Positions 22,727 through 30,027 of a stretch of 39,926 nucleotides of DNA are shown piece by piece (within the stretch, counting starts at the first letter, position 1; every line of letters starts with the position of its first letter). The stretch is from CALRGE01 sp964360635 (lineage in GTDB: Bacteria; Patescibacteriota; Gracilibacteria; UBA1369; 2-02-FULL-48-14). Position numbers and translations under genes: made by a program. Where the stretch lies: the NCBI GenBank assembly GCA_964360635.1, contig CAYHXO010000017.1, positions 1 through 39,926 on the forward strand, read 5' to 3'. Below the pieces are notes generated by a model, which was not told the origin of the DNA, did not search any database, and saw nothing but the letters and a program-made list of their open reading frames with translations.

Positions 22727-23356
22727 TTACTTATCTTTCAAAGTGTCTTGTGCTCCCAGTGATGTTGTTCTTATTGCTTCAAACACTTCTCCACCAATTC
22801 TTGCATCTTCACCAGCATTCAAAAACCATTGCACAAAAGTCTCAGCATCACCTTCAACATTTCCATCAATAAAAATTGTACAAGCACCCATCTCCTCAAT
22901 TCTCATTATTATTTTGTCATCGATAAACTTCAAAGTTCCTGATTTTCCATCAAAACCGAGCGCAACAGTATCAAGTGCATTTTTTGCAAACTTACTTTGA
23001 ATTCCTGATAAAATTCCTGAATATTTAGTCACTTCTTCATCTGAAATTTTTGAAAATGCGTACGCCTCTTCATCAGCAAGCACGAGCCATTGCGTCAAAG
23101 ATTCAAAAGACCCCATAACACTTCCGTCAGGAAAAATTTTAGCTCTACCGTGGCCGTCAACACTAATCTCATAAATACCATTTTCCAAAGTTAGTACTCC
23201 AATTTTATCCTGAAACAATACTGTACCCATATTAGGATTAACAGGATTTAACATACTTCTTCTTGATAAAATTCCGCCCAAAATTCTTTGATATCGTTTT
23301 AAATCATCTTCTCCTAATACTTCTGGCAATTCTCTCTCATCAGGTGTGTTTGACAT
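22727..23356 (-). CDS. Hypothetical protein with internal duplication
   Basis: A 209-residue soluble protein of unknown family. It consists of two homologous halves of about 80-87 residues. The first includes KRYQRILGGI, LTLENGIYEISV, FPDGSV and LTQWLVLADEEA; the second includes TKYSGILSGI, LKFIDDKIIMRI, FIDGNV and FVQWFLNAGEDA. Tryptophans at about 90 and 177 are equivalent. No signal peptide or transmembrane segment is seen. It is the first gene of the operon with the LCP protein, with its own strong promoter at 23407-23379, so it may be an intracellular partner or regulator of that surface system; this is inference from position. Confidence 0.75.
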   Translation of the reverse strand: MSNTPDERELPEVLGEDDLKRYQRILGGILSRRSMLNPVNPNMGTVLFQDKIGVLTLENGIYEISVDGHGRAKIFPDGSVMGSFESLTQWLVLADEEAYAFSKISDEEVTKYSGILSGIQSKFAKNALDTVALGFDGKSGTLKFIDDKIIMRIEEMGACTIFIDGNVEGDAETFVQWFLNAGEDARIGGEVFEAIRTTSLGAQDTLKDK

Positions 23357-23378
23357 GTAATTATATTAAATTACCACT

Positions 23379-23407
23379 CTTATACTACAAAAATAGGCTC
23401 TTGTCAA
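23379..23407 (-). promoter_or_regulatory. Promoter of the LCP operon
   Basis: Minus-strand -35 TTGACA (23407-23402), 17-base spacer, -10 TATAAG (23384-23379), 22 bases before the ATG at 23356. It is divergent from the infA promoter. Confidence 0.75.
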
Positions 23408-23425
23408 AGCGAACTACCCTAAAAG

Positions 23426-23469
23426 TAGACAAAAATGCTCTTGCAATTGTCTAGACCGCTGTGTAGAAT
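23426..23469 (+). promoter_or_regulatory. infA promoter with inverted repeat
   Basis: -35 TTGCAA (23441-23446), 17-base spacer, -10 TAGAAT (23464-23469). An inverted repeat TAGACAA (23426-23432)/TTGTCTA (23447-23453) flanks the -35 box with 14 bases between the arms, an arrangement that suits a dimeric regulator. Confidence 0.6.
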
Positions 23470-23492
23470 CCATCTGCTTTTACCTCAAATTA

Positions 23493-23780
23493 ATGGCGAA
23501 GCAAGTCATCCAGGTAAACGGAATTGTGGTGGAATGCCTACCAAATACAACCTTCCGTGTAAGATTGGACGACCCGGCATATCCGACCAACCACGTAGTG
23601 CTTTGTCACCTCTCGGGCAAGATGAGAATCAATTTCATCCGAATTATCCCAGGAGATGCGGTTACGGTCGAGTTAACACCCTACGACTTAAACAAGGGGC
23701 GAATAGTTTTCCGTCATAAAAAGGGCGGACCTATACCGGAAGATAACGTAGATTTGGTTACTGAGAGCACTAAACAATAA
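23493..23780 (+). CDS. infA: Translation initiation factor IF-1
   Basis: OB-fold protein that occupies the A site during initiation. The 95-residue product has the core VNGIVVECLPNTTFRVRL, HLSGKMRINFIRIIPGDAVTVELTPYDLNKGRIVFR in conserved blocks, and a C-terminal extension of about 20 residues beyond the usual 72. It begins the alpha operon with its own promoter, separated from map by a 4.5-kb island; in many bacteria map and infA are adjacent. Confidence 0.96.
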   Translation: MAKQVIQVNGIVVECLPNTTFRVRLDDPAYPTNHVVLCHLSGKMRINFIRIIPGDAVTVELTPYDLNKGRIVFRHKKGGPIPEDNVDLVTESTKQ

Positions 23781-23784
23781 AACT

Positions 23785-23901
23785 ATGAAAGTACGAGCAT
23801 CAACAAAAAAGATTTGCAGTAGTTGCAAAGTTATACGAAGAAAGGGCGTGGTAAGAGTTATCTGTCCTAAATCACCTAAGCACAAACAAAGACAAGGGTA
23901 G
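23785..23901 (+). CDS. rpmJ: Ribosomal protein L36 (bL36)
   Basis: A 38-residue zinc-ribbon protein of the large subunit, found by reading the gap between infA and rpsM. Translation gives MKVRASTKKICSSCKVIRRK then GVVRVICPKSPKHKQRQG. The zinc ligands are the C-x2-C pair, the later cysteine and the histidine of PKH, the normal C3H pattern. It starts four bases after infA and stops with TAG. Confidence 0.95.
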   Translation: MKVRASTKKICSSCKVIRRKGVVRVICPKSPKHKQRQG

Positions 23902-23904
23902 TAG

Positions 23905-23943
23905 TCACAACGAAGTTGTGAGCATTAGGCCCTAATGGGCCGC
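23905..23943 (+). repeat. Double mini-hairpin, rpmJ-rpsM
   Basis: TCACAAC-GAA-GTTGTGA (23905-23921), linker GCATTA, then GGCCC-TAAT-GGGCC (23928-23941). It has the same order and linker as the first two hairpins after secY, while the stem sequences differ and stay complementary. Confidence 0.75.
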
Positions 23944-23965
23944 AAAAAAATTATAAACAATCACT

Positions 23966-24343
23966 ATGGCAAGACTCTGCGGAGTACAATTACCGGATAA
24001 CAAAAGAGTAGAAATCGGACTCACATATATATTTGGAGTCGGACGACCACTCTCTAAGTCAATTCTAAACGAGTTGAATATCAACTTGAACACGAAAGTT
24101 AAGGAGCTGACTGAAGAAGACCTAGCAAAACTACGTGATGCACTAACTAAAGTGATGAGTGAAGGTGAACTAAGAAGAAAAATCCAACTAGATATAAAGA
24201 GATTGCAAGACATCGGCTCCTATAAAGGATTCCGACACAAGAGAAGATTACCGGTACGTGGTCAGAGAACAAAGACTAACGCAAGAACTAAGAGAGGTAA
24301 GAAAGTAACAGTAGGTAGCGGTAGAAAGAAAGAAGAAAAATAA
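23966..24343 (+). CDS. rpsM: Ribosomal protein S13 (uS13)
   Basis: Small-subunit head protein at the subunit interface. The 125-residue product has LCGVQLPDNKRVEIGLTYIFGVGR and the C-terminal RHKRRLPVRGQRTKTNARTKRG, in conserved blocks, and a basic tail. The ATG at 23966 follows the hairpins and an A/T-rich spacer with no Shine-Dalgarno. Confidence 0.97.
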   Translation: MARLCGVQLPDNKRVEIGLTYIFGVGRPLSKSILNELNINLNTKVKELTEEDLAKLRDALTKVMSEGELRRKIQLDIKRLQDIGSYKGFRHKRRLPVRGQRTKTNARTKRGKKVTVGSGRKKEEK

Positions 24344-24372
24344 TCTAACACAGCCCTCGGGCGACACATAAT

Positions 24373-24855
24373 ATGACAGAGGACGTTAAAAACAAGAAGG
24401 CGGCGACATCAGTCGCAAATCCGGAAGCAACTGGCGCTACTGCAGTATCTGCAGCAGACGTTATGGCTGAAGGTGCTGTTAAGAAAGTAAAAAAGAGCAA
24501 GAAAAAAACCGTAACTCACGGAAAAGTTTATGTAAATGCTGGTTTCAACAACACTCTGATTACAGTTACAGATCCAGACGGGAATGCAATCGCTTGGTCA
24601 AGTTCAGGTGCTTGCGGATTCAAAGGAACAAAGAAATCGACTCCTTACGCTGCTCAAATGGCTGCTGAAAATGCTGCTGAAAAGGCTAAGGCATTCGGAT
24701 TCGAAAAAGCAGATGTATATGTAAAAGGAGTAGGAAGTGGAAGAGAACAGGCTTTGAGAGGGTTGATCGCTCAGGGAATCGAAATTTTAAGAATTGCGGA
24801 TTTAACTCCGGTTCCACACAATGGCTGTAAGAAGCCAAGACCGCGAAGAGTATAA
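24373..24855 (+). CDS. rpsK: Ribosomal protein S11 with N-terminal extension (uS11)
   Basis: Small-subunit platform protein at the E site and near the anti-Shine-Dalgarno end of 16S rRNA. The core from about residue 49 has GKVYVNAGFNNTLITVTDPDG, SSGACGFKGTKKSTPYAAQM and VPHNGCKKPRPRRV. The full frame has 160 residues, about 30 longer than usual, because of an N-terminal alanine-, valine- and lysine-rich segment (ATSVANPEATGATAVSAADV). An internal ATG (codon 31, VMAEGAV) could start a shorter, more standard form, but no Shine-Dalgarno marks either. Confidence 0.96.
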   Translation: MTEDVKNKKAATSVANPEATGATAVSAADVMAEGAVKKVKKSKKKTVTHGKVYVNAGFNNTLITVTDPDGNAIAWSSSGACGFKGTKKSTPYAAQMAAENAAEKAKAFGFEKADVYVKGVGSGREQALRGLIAQGIEILRIADLTPVPHNGCKKPRPRRV

Positions 24856-24867
24856 TTTTAATTTAAT

Positions 24868-25482
24868 ATGTCTAGATATACAGGACCAAAAGCCAGGCTA
24901 GTAAGAAGATTCGGAGTAAATATTTTCAATACTCCTAAGCTCGACAAAATCCTTGAACGAAGACCTCACGGTCCGGGTATGCACGGAAATAACCGAGCAG
25001 GAAAAGCTTCTGAATATAAGAAGCAGCTTCTTGAAAAACAGAAGATGCGTTTCATGTTCGGAATTACAGAAAAACAATTAAGAAACTATTACTTGAAAGC
25101 GGCTTCAGGAAGTGAAGCAACAGACGTTGCATTGATGAAAAGCGTTGAAAGAAGATTGGACAACGTTGTTTACAGAGCTGGATTTGCAAAAACTCGAGCT
25201 CAAGCAAGACAAATGGTTGGTCACGGAATGTTCAACTTGAATGGAAGAAGAGTTTCTATCGCATCAATTCAAGTAAGAGAAGGTGATGTTCTAGAGGTTA
25301 GAGAAAAGTCAAAATCAAGCCCGCTATTCAATGAAGTCAAAGAAGAAAAAGATTTTGAATCAGCAAGATGGATAGAGTCTGAACAAAAAGCATTAAAGGC
25401 TGTTGTAAAAGCTCTTCCAACTGATGAAGACATAGACAAATTGATTGCAGCTTACCTTATCGTAGAATTCTATTCTAAATAA
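24868..25482 (+). CDS. rpsD: Ribosomal protein S4 (uS4)
   Basis: Primary 16S rRNA-binding protein. The 204-residue product begins MSRYTGPKARLVRRFGVNIF, contains KQKMRFMFGITEKQLRNYY and the S4 RNA-binding domain RLDNVVYRAGFAKTRAQARQMVGHG in conserved blocks, and ends LIVEFYSK. It follows rpsK after 12 bases. Confidence 0.97.
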   Translation: MSRYTGPKARLVRRFGVNIFNTPKLDKILERRPHGPGMHGNNRAGKASEYKKQLLEKQKMRFMFGITEKQLRNYYLKAASGSEATDVALMKSVERRLDNVVYRAGFAKTRAQARQMVGHGMFNLNGRRVSIASIQVREGDVLEVREKSKSSPLFNEVKEEKDFESARWIESEQKALKAVVKALPTDEDIDKLIAAYLIVEFYSK

Positions 25483-25504
25483 TTCATAATAACGCCCTCT
25501 TCAT

Positions 25505-26485
25505 ATGCATATCATACAAGAAGAAATCGGGCTCCCAAAGATTGCAGAATCTAAAATGGGAGATTTTCACTCGACCTTCATGGTCAGCCCGCTTCCGGCA
25601 GGTTACGGTACTACTTTAGGTAATGGTTTGAGGAGAGTTCTTCTTTCTTCCCTACCAGGAGCTGCCGTTACAGGAATTAAAGTTAAAGGTGTTACTCATG
25701 AGTACACTGTTGTTAAAGGAGCAAAAGACAGTATTTTGGATATCATGCTTAACCTTAAACAGTTGGCTGTTAGCAAAGAGACAAAAGAAACTTCTATCGT
25801 GCACTTGAAAGTGAAGAAAGGTGGTGTTGTAACTGCTGCGGACATCGACGTTCCAAGCGATATCACAATTCACAACCCTGACTTATACATTACTACTCTA
25901 GAAGAGAAGAATGCTGGTCTTGATATGGAGATCAGAATTGAGAAAGGAATCGGTTACAGACCAGCTCAAATTGGTCAGAAGACTGATAACGATGCAGAAA
26001 TGATTGAGATTGATGCAGTATTTACTCCGGTTCAGAAGATTCACTATAGCGTTGAAGCGGTTCGTGTTGGTCAAAGAACAGATTTAGATAAGATGACACT
26101 TGAAGTTAAGACTAATGGTTCAATTCTTCCAAAAGATGCTATGCGTTTTGCGGCGAATGTACTTGAATCTTACTTCAATATCTTCAATAGAGATCAAAAA
26201 GCTGTTGAACCTGAATTCATGAGCGACTTCGAAAAGATTGCTGCTAAAGCTCAGGAAGAAGAAAGTTCAAAACCAAGACAAGAGTCTTACACTCCAATTG
26301 AAATCCTTGGACTTTCACCTCGAACATTGAATTCTCTAATCAACGGAGACATTGGATCTATCGAACAACTTACAAAATGCACACATTCAAAACTTTCAAA
26401 CTTGAGAGGATTTGGAAAGAAGGCATTAACAGAAGTTGAAGATGCTCTAGAAAAAAGAGGTCTAACACTTACTAAGGACGAATAA
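25505..26485 (+). CDS. rpoA: RNA polymerase alpha subunit
   Basis: Assembly platform for RNA polymerase. The 326-residue protein has the N-terminal dimerisation domain with PLPAGYGTTLGNGLRRVLLSSLPGAA and the flexible linker near residues 245-260. The C-terminal DNA- and activator-binding domain is IEILGLSPRTLNSLINGDIGSIEQL, then LRGFGKKALTEVEDAL. Normal in length and order. It is part of the alpha operon after rpsD. Confidence 0.98.
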   Translation: MHIIQEEIGLPKIAESKMGDFHSTFMVSPLPAGYGTTLGNGLRRVLLSSLPGAAVTGIKVKGVTHEYTVVKGAKDSILDIMLNLKQLAVSKETKETSIVHLKVKKGGVVTAADIDVPSDITIHNPDLYITTLEEKNAGLDMEIRIEKGIGYRPAQIGQKTDNDAEMIEIDAVFTPVQKIHYSVEAVRVGQRTDLDKMTLEVKTNGSILPKDAMRFAANVLESYFNIFNRDQKAVEPEFMSDFEKIAAKAQEEESSKPRQESYTPIEILGLSPRTLNSLINGDIGSIEQLTKCTHSKLSNLRGFGKKALTEVEDALEKRGLTLTKDE

Positions 26486-26495
26486 TTGACATCCG

Positions 26496-26540
26496 GCGTC
26501 TTAGACGCTATAACTACTGCCCCGAACAGGGCACTCACTA
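26496..26540 (+). repeat. Double hairpin, rpoA-rplQ
   Basis: GCGTC-TTA-GACGC (26496-26508) and TGCCC-CGAACA-GGGCA (26518-26533), the latter followed by CTCACTAAAAAACC just before the rplQ ATG. It fits the spacer-hairpin family in position and tail, less exactly in loop. Confidence 0.55.
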
Positions 26541-26547
26541 AAAAACC

Positions 26548-26901
26548 ATGAGACACAATAAAAAAAGTTTGAAGATGAATATGCAGAAGGACCATGCAGC
26601 TGCGCTGCTTAGGAACCTTGCTACATCAATCATCCTATACGAAAAAGTCACAACAACTGCTAGCAGAGCTAAAAGAGTTCAGCCAATAGTTGAAAATTTG
26701 ATTACAGCAGCGAAGACAAAAGATGTAATGAATGCAATAAGACAAATCAATGAAACAGTATTCGACAAAAATGCAGGAAAGAAACTTATGGAAGTTCTAA
26801 AAGAAAGATATAAGGAAAGAGAGGGAGGTTACACAAGAATTATTAAAACCGGCTTCAGAAGTGGTGATGCCGCTCCAACCGTATCAATTCAACTAGTATG
26901 A
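26548..26901 (+). CDS. rplQ: Ribosomal protein L17 (bL17)
   Basis: Large-subunit protein near the tunnel exit. The 117-residue product has MRHNKKSLKMNMQKDHAAAL, LLRNLATSIILYEKVTTTASRAK and GGYTRIIKTGFRSGDAAP, matching the family. It overlaps rplM by four bases (ATGA), with TGA as its stop. Confidence 0.96.
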   Translation: MRHNKKSLKMNMQKDHAAALLRNLATSIILYEKVTTTASRAKRVQPIVENLITAAKTKDVMNAIRQINETVFDKNAGKKLMEVLKERYKEREGGYTRIIKTGFRSGDAAPTVSIQLV

Positions 26902-27335
26902 CAACTTATCACCCAACATTACAGGACGTAGATAAAAAGCGAGAATGGCTTGTAATAGATGCTGAAGGCATCGTTCTAGGTCAGCTTGCAACAAAAGTTG
27001 CATCAATCTTACGAGGAAAAGACAAAGTTATTTGGCTTCCTTCAACGGATTGTGGAGATTACGTTGTTGTAATCAATGCTGAAAAAGTGGTTCTAACAGG
27101 TAATAAAGATGAAATAAAAGTTTACATCCACCACACAGGTTTCCCTGGAGGTATTAAAGAGAAAACAGCTGGGAAAATGCGTCTTGAACACCCAGAAAGA
27201 ATTATTGAAAGTGCAGTTCATGGAATGATTCCAAGAAACAGACTACGAAAACACATGCTTGAAAGGCTTAAGGTATATGCAGGAGCTAAACACCCTCATG
27301 AACAACAGAAATTAAAAACCATCACTCTTAAATAA
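26898..27335 (+). CDS. rplM: Ribosomal protein L13 (uL13)
   Basis: Early assembly large-subunit protein. The 145-residue product shows REWLVIDAEGIVLGQLATKVAS, GDYVVVINAEKVVLTGNK and HGMIPRNRLRKHMLERLKVY. All standard. It overlaps rplQ by four bases and shares its last base with the rpsI start codon (TAATG). Confidence 0.97.
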   Translation: MTTYHPTLQDVDKKREWLVIDAEGIVLGQLATKVASILRGKDKVIWLPSTDCGDYVVVINAEKVVLTGNKDEIKVYIHHTGFPGGIKEKTAGKMRLEHPERIIESAVHGMIPRNRLRKHMLERLKVYAGAKHPHEQQKLKTITLK

Positions 27336-27745
27336 TGACAGAAGAAATCAAATTTAAAGGCACTTACTTCTACGCAAACGGAAAAAGGAAAACCGCGGTG
27401 GCCCGCGTACGTTTATACAAAGGAACAGGTAGAGTTATTGTTAACAAGAAAGATCCAAAAGAATACTTTGGAACTGCAGACATGATTGATGTATTCATGG
27501 CTCCTCTAGTTGCAACAAACAACCAGAAGAACTGGGATATTTGCGCTGAAATCATTGGTGGTGGAATGCAGGCTCACGCTGAAGCACTTAGGCACGGAAT
27601 TTCAAAAGCACTAGTAATCGCTGAAGCAGGAAACAGACAAACATTGAAACCAATCGGCTTCCTAACTCGAGATAGCCGTATCAAAGAAAGAAAGAAGTAC
27701 GGTCTACGAAGAGCTCGACGTGCTCCACAGTTCAGTAAGAGATAA
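27335..27745 (+). CDS. rpsI: Ribosomal protein S9 (uS9)
   Basis: Small-subunit head protein whose C-terminal tail reaches the P site. The 136-residue product has FYANGKRKTAVARVRLYKGTG and the C-terminus RDSRIKERKKYGLRRARRAPQFSKR, in which the final lysine-arginine tail contacts tRNA. It is the last gene of the operon, before hairpin 27746-27776 and the terminator. Confidence 0.97.
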   Translation: MTEEIKFKGTYFYANGKRKTAVARVRLYKGTGRVIVNKKDPKEYFGTADMIDVFMAPLVATNNQKNWDICAEIIGGGMQAHAEALRHGISKALVIAEAGNRQTLKPIGFLTRDSRIKERKKYGLRRARRAPQFSKR

Positions 27746-27776
27746 CACACGCCGAAGGCGTGCTACGCTAAGAAAA
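27746..27776 (+). repeat. Mini-hairpin after rpsI
   Basis: CACGCC-GAA-GGCGTG (27748-27762), followed by the tail CTACGCTAAGAAAA. The tail matches that at 14716-14729 at nearly every base, while the stems are unrelated. A separate terminator follows. Confidence 0.75.
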
Positions 27777-27778
27777 TC

Positions 27779-27804
27779 AAAGGGGCCCGGAAACGGGTCC
27801 TTTT
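27779..27804 (+). terminator. Alpha operon terminator
   Basis: AAAGGGGCCCG (27779-27789), tetraloop GAAA, CGGGTCCTTTT (27794-27804), an 11-pair stem with two G-U pairs ending in T. It closes the infA-rpsI unit. Confidence 0.85.
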
Positions 27805-27869
27805 ATTTACTTGCTTAGGATCAATTATCAATGTTAGTGTCTATAAAAAAGATTAATCGTCATTAGCAT

Positions 27870-29363
27870 ATGAAAAAAAATGGAATATATTACTTAACCA
27901 TTTTTATTTGCGGAGCTGCAGTCATGACTGCAGAAATGAGTGCATCACGTTTAATTGCTCCTTATTTTGGAAATTCACTTTATACCTGGACAAATATTGT
28001 AGGCTTAGTAATGACAGCCTTAGCGATAGGAGCATTTTTTGGCGGAAAACTTGCTGACAGGAATACCGGTAAAAATATATATTTTTCCATAGTTTTTTTT
28101 ACCGGGATCTGGATTATTTTAATTCCTTTCGTTTCGGAAATTATTTTCAAATCAATAATAAAAATTGTGCCAGGATCTTTTTCAACTAACGGTTCATTCT
28201 TAGCAATTTTAATTTTGATGGTAGTCCCGATGAGTCTTTTAGGAGCCATTGTTCCATTTACAATGAAGTTAATTACTAAAGATATAAAAAATATAGGAAC
28301 AGTTTTAGGAAGAGTATCGGCTATTTCGACACTTGGAAGTATTATCGGAACATTTTTGCCTGCATTTGTTTTAATTCCATATTTGGGAACAACAAAAACA
28401 TTTTTATTGGTTGGCATAATTTTAGTCCTAAACGCCGGGATTGGACTATCCAGCTACTTAGTTCGTTCACTAGGGATACTTACATTAGCTCTATTTGCCT
28501 TTGTTCCATCAGTATTCAGTGCGGATGGAATAATTTATGAGCAGGATTCTCCATATCATTATATTTTTATAAAAGATGCCGGAAATGGAATACATTATCT
28601 GATGCTAGACAATCCATTTGGCGTACATTCTAAATATAATCCGGAGAAAATAGTATTACATGACTACATTTCATATATGGGTGTACTTCCTTCTTTAAGG
28701 GAAGATGCTAAACAAATTTTAATTTTAGGCAATGCTTCCGGCTCATTAAGCAGAATTATTAATACTTTTTACCCTGACATTGAAGTCACTGGTGTAGAAA
28801 TAGATCCGGCAATCACGGAAATTTCAAAAAAATATATGGGGCTATCAAATTCTGAAACTAAAATCATTCATGCAGATGCAAGAGCCTTTTTACTAAACAA
28901 CGAAGATAAATATGATCTTATCTTGATTGACACATATAATTCTATAGACATTCCGGTTCATCTAACCAGTTTGGAATTTTTTGAGCTTGTAAAAAGTCAT
29001 CTGAGTGAAGATGGGGTCATCGGGATGAATGTTCTTTCATTGAATCAAGAATTATTACTATCAATGGCTAATACTTTATCAAGAGTATTTACAAACGTAT
29101 CATATCTACCAATTTTTTCGAGCGGTAATGCCATTTTATTAGGAAGTAATTCTGAAAATTTTGAGCTTTCTTATATACCTGAAGAGCTGGACTATGAAGG
29201 TAAAATATTGAGCATTATGAGAGAAATTTTTATATACGACCCCAAAATAGCTATTTTTACTGACGATAAATCTCAAGCCGAAATACTTTCTGCTAAAAAT
29301 TCTGAAAAAGTTTTTTTAAAAATTGAAGCTGAAGAAAAAGAATTGGACTTAAAAACTTCGTAA
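27870..29363 (+). CDS. Membrane-fused spermidine-synthase-like protein
   Basis: A 497-residue protein with an N-terminal membrane region of about 200 residues carrying several hydrophobic helices (TAEMSASRLIAPYFGNS, then repeated MFS-like helices with GAFFGGKLADR). A C-terminal Rossmann methyltransferase-like domain resembles spermidine synthase (SpeE): ILILGNASGSLSRII, VTGVEIDPAITEISKK, IIHADARAFLL and YDLILIDTY. The usual GGGDG of true spermidine synthases is replaced by GNASG, so the aminopropyl transfer activity is uncertain. Proteins of this fused type are often annotated as spermidine synthase or spermine/spermidine synthase domain protein. The gene starts 65 bases after the alpha operon terminator and is followed by trmD 19 bases later. 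Confidence 0.85.
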   Translation: MKKNGIYYLTIFICGAAVMTAEMSASRLIAPYFGNSLYTWTNIVGLVMTALAIGAFFGGKLADRNTGKNIYFSIVFFTGIWIILIPFVSEIIFKSIIKIVPGSFSTNGSFLAILILMVVPMSLLGAIVPFTMKLITKDIKNIGTVLGRVSAISTLGSIIGTFLPAFVLIPYLGTTKTFLLVGIILVLNAGIGLSSYLVRSLGILTLALFAFVPSVFSADGIIYEQDSPYHYIFIKDAGNGIHYLMLDNPFGVHSKYNPEKIVLHDYISYMGVLPSLREDAKQILILGNASGSLSRIINTFYPDIEVTGVEIDPAITEISKKYMGLSNSETKIIHADARAFLLNNEDKYDLILIDTYNSIDIPVHLTSLEFFELVKSHLSEDGVIGMNVLSLNQELLLSMANTLSRVFTNVSYLPIFSSGNAILLGSNSENFELSYIPEELDYEGKILSIMREIFIYDPKIAIFTDDKSQAEILSAKNSEKVFLKIEAEEKELDLKTS

Positions 29364-29382
29364 AAACGGGTAGAATGTAGTC

Positions 29383-30027
29383 ATGCGCTTCGACATCATC
29401 ACACTCTTTCCAAATCTTATCCTTCCCTATTTTGAAGATTCAATTCTTCAGCGTGCAATAAAATCCGGAACTATTGAAATTCAGGTTCATAACATTCGCG
29501 ATTATTCAAAAGATAAACATAAGAAAGTTGACGATACGCCTTATGGAGGTGGTGCAGGGATGCTCATGACCTGCCAACCACTTTTCGACTGTATAAAAGC
29601 TGTCAAAATGCTGAATTCTGGGCCTGTAATCTTCATGAGCCCTGCAGGAAAGAGATTCAAACAGCAAAAAGCTGAAAAATTAATGAAATCGAAGGGATTA
29701 ATTTTACTTTGCGGCCGTTATGAAGGAATTGATCAGCGTGTTATTGATGAACTTGTTGATGAAGAAATTTCTCTAGGTGACTTCGTGCTAACAGGCGGGG
29801 AAATAGCGGCTTGTGCTGTGGTAGATGCAGTTTCCAGGTTAATTACCGGAGTTTTAGGCGACAATGAGAGTAGTGAAGAAGAATCTTTTGGCAGCGCCCT
29901 TGGGCGCAAAAAAGAATATCCACATTATACAAAACCAGCAGAATTTGAAGGTTTAAAAGTACCGGAAGTCTTGCTTTCAGGAGATCATGCAAAGATTAAA
30001 AAATGGCGCTTTAATAACTTAAGATAA
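29383..30027 (+). CDS. trmD: tRNA (guanine37-N1)-methyltransferase
   Basis: Methylates G37 of tRNAs that read CNN and related codons, preventing +1 frameshifting; SPOUT fold with a deep trefoil knot. The 214-residue product shows MRFDIITLFPNLILPYFEDS, VDDTPYGGGAGMLMTCQPL, LLCGRYEGIDQRVID and EISLGDFVLTGGEIAA, all signatures. In many bacteria it sits with rpsP, rimM and rplS, but here it lies between the membrane SpeE-like gene and a cation ATPase; its stop shares one base with the next start (TAATG). Confidence 0.96.
   Translation: MRFDIITLFPNLILPYFEDSILQRAIKSGTIEIQVHNIRDYSKDKHKKVDDTPYGGGAGMLMTCQPLFDCIKAVKMLNSGPVIFMSPAGKRFKQQKAEKLMKSKGLILLCGRYEGIDQRVIDELVDEEISLGDFVLTGGEIAACAVVDAVSRLITGVLGDNESSEEESFGSALGRKKEYPHYTKPAEFEGLKVPEVLLSGDHAKIKKWRFNNLR

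Noticed and set aside
9017..27776. Intergenic hairpins as transcription terminators
   Set aside because: They lack T tracts, are followed within a few bases by essential genes of the same operon, and a proper terminator exists after rpsI.
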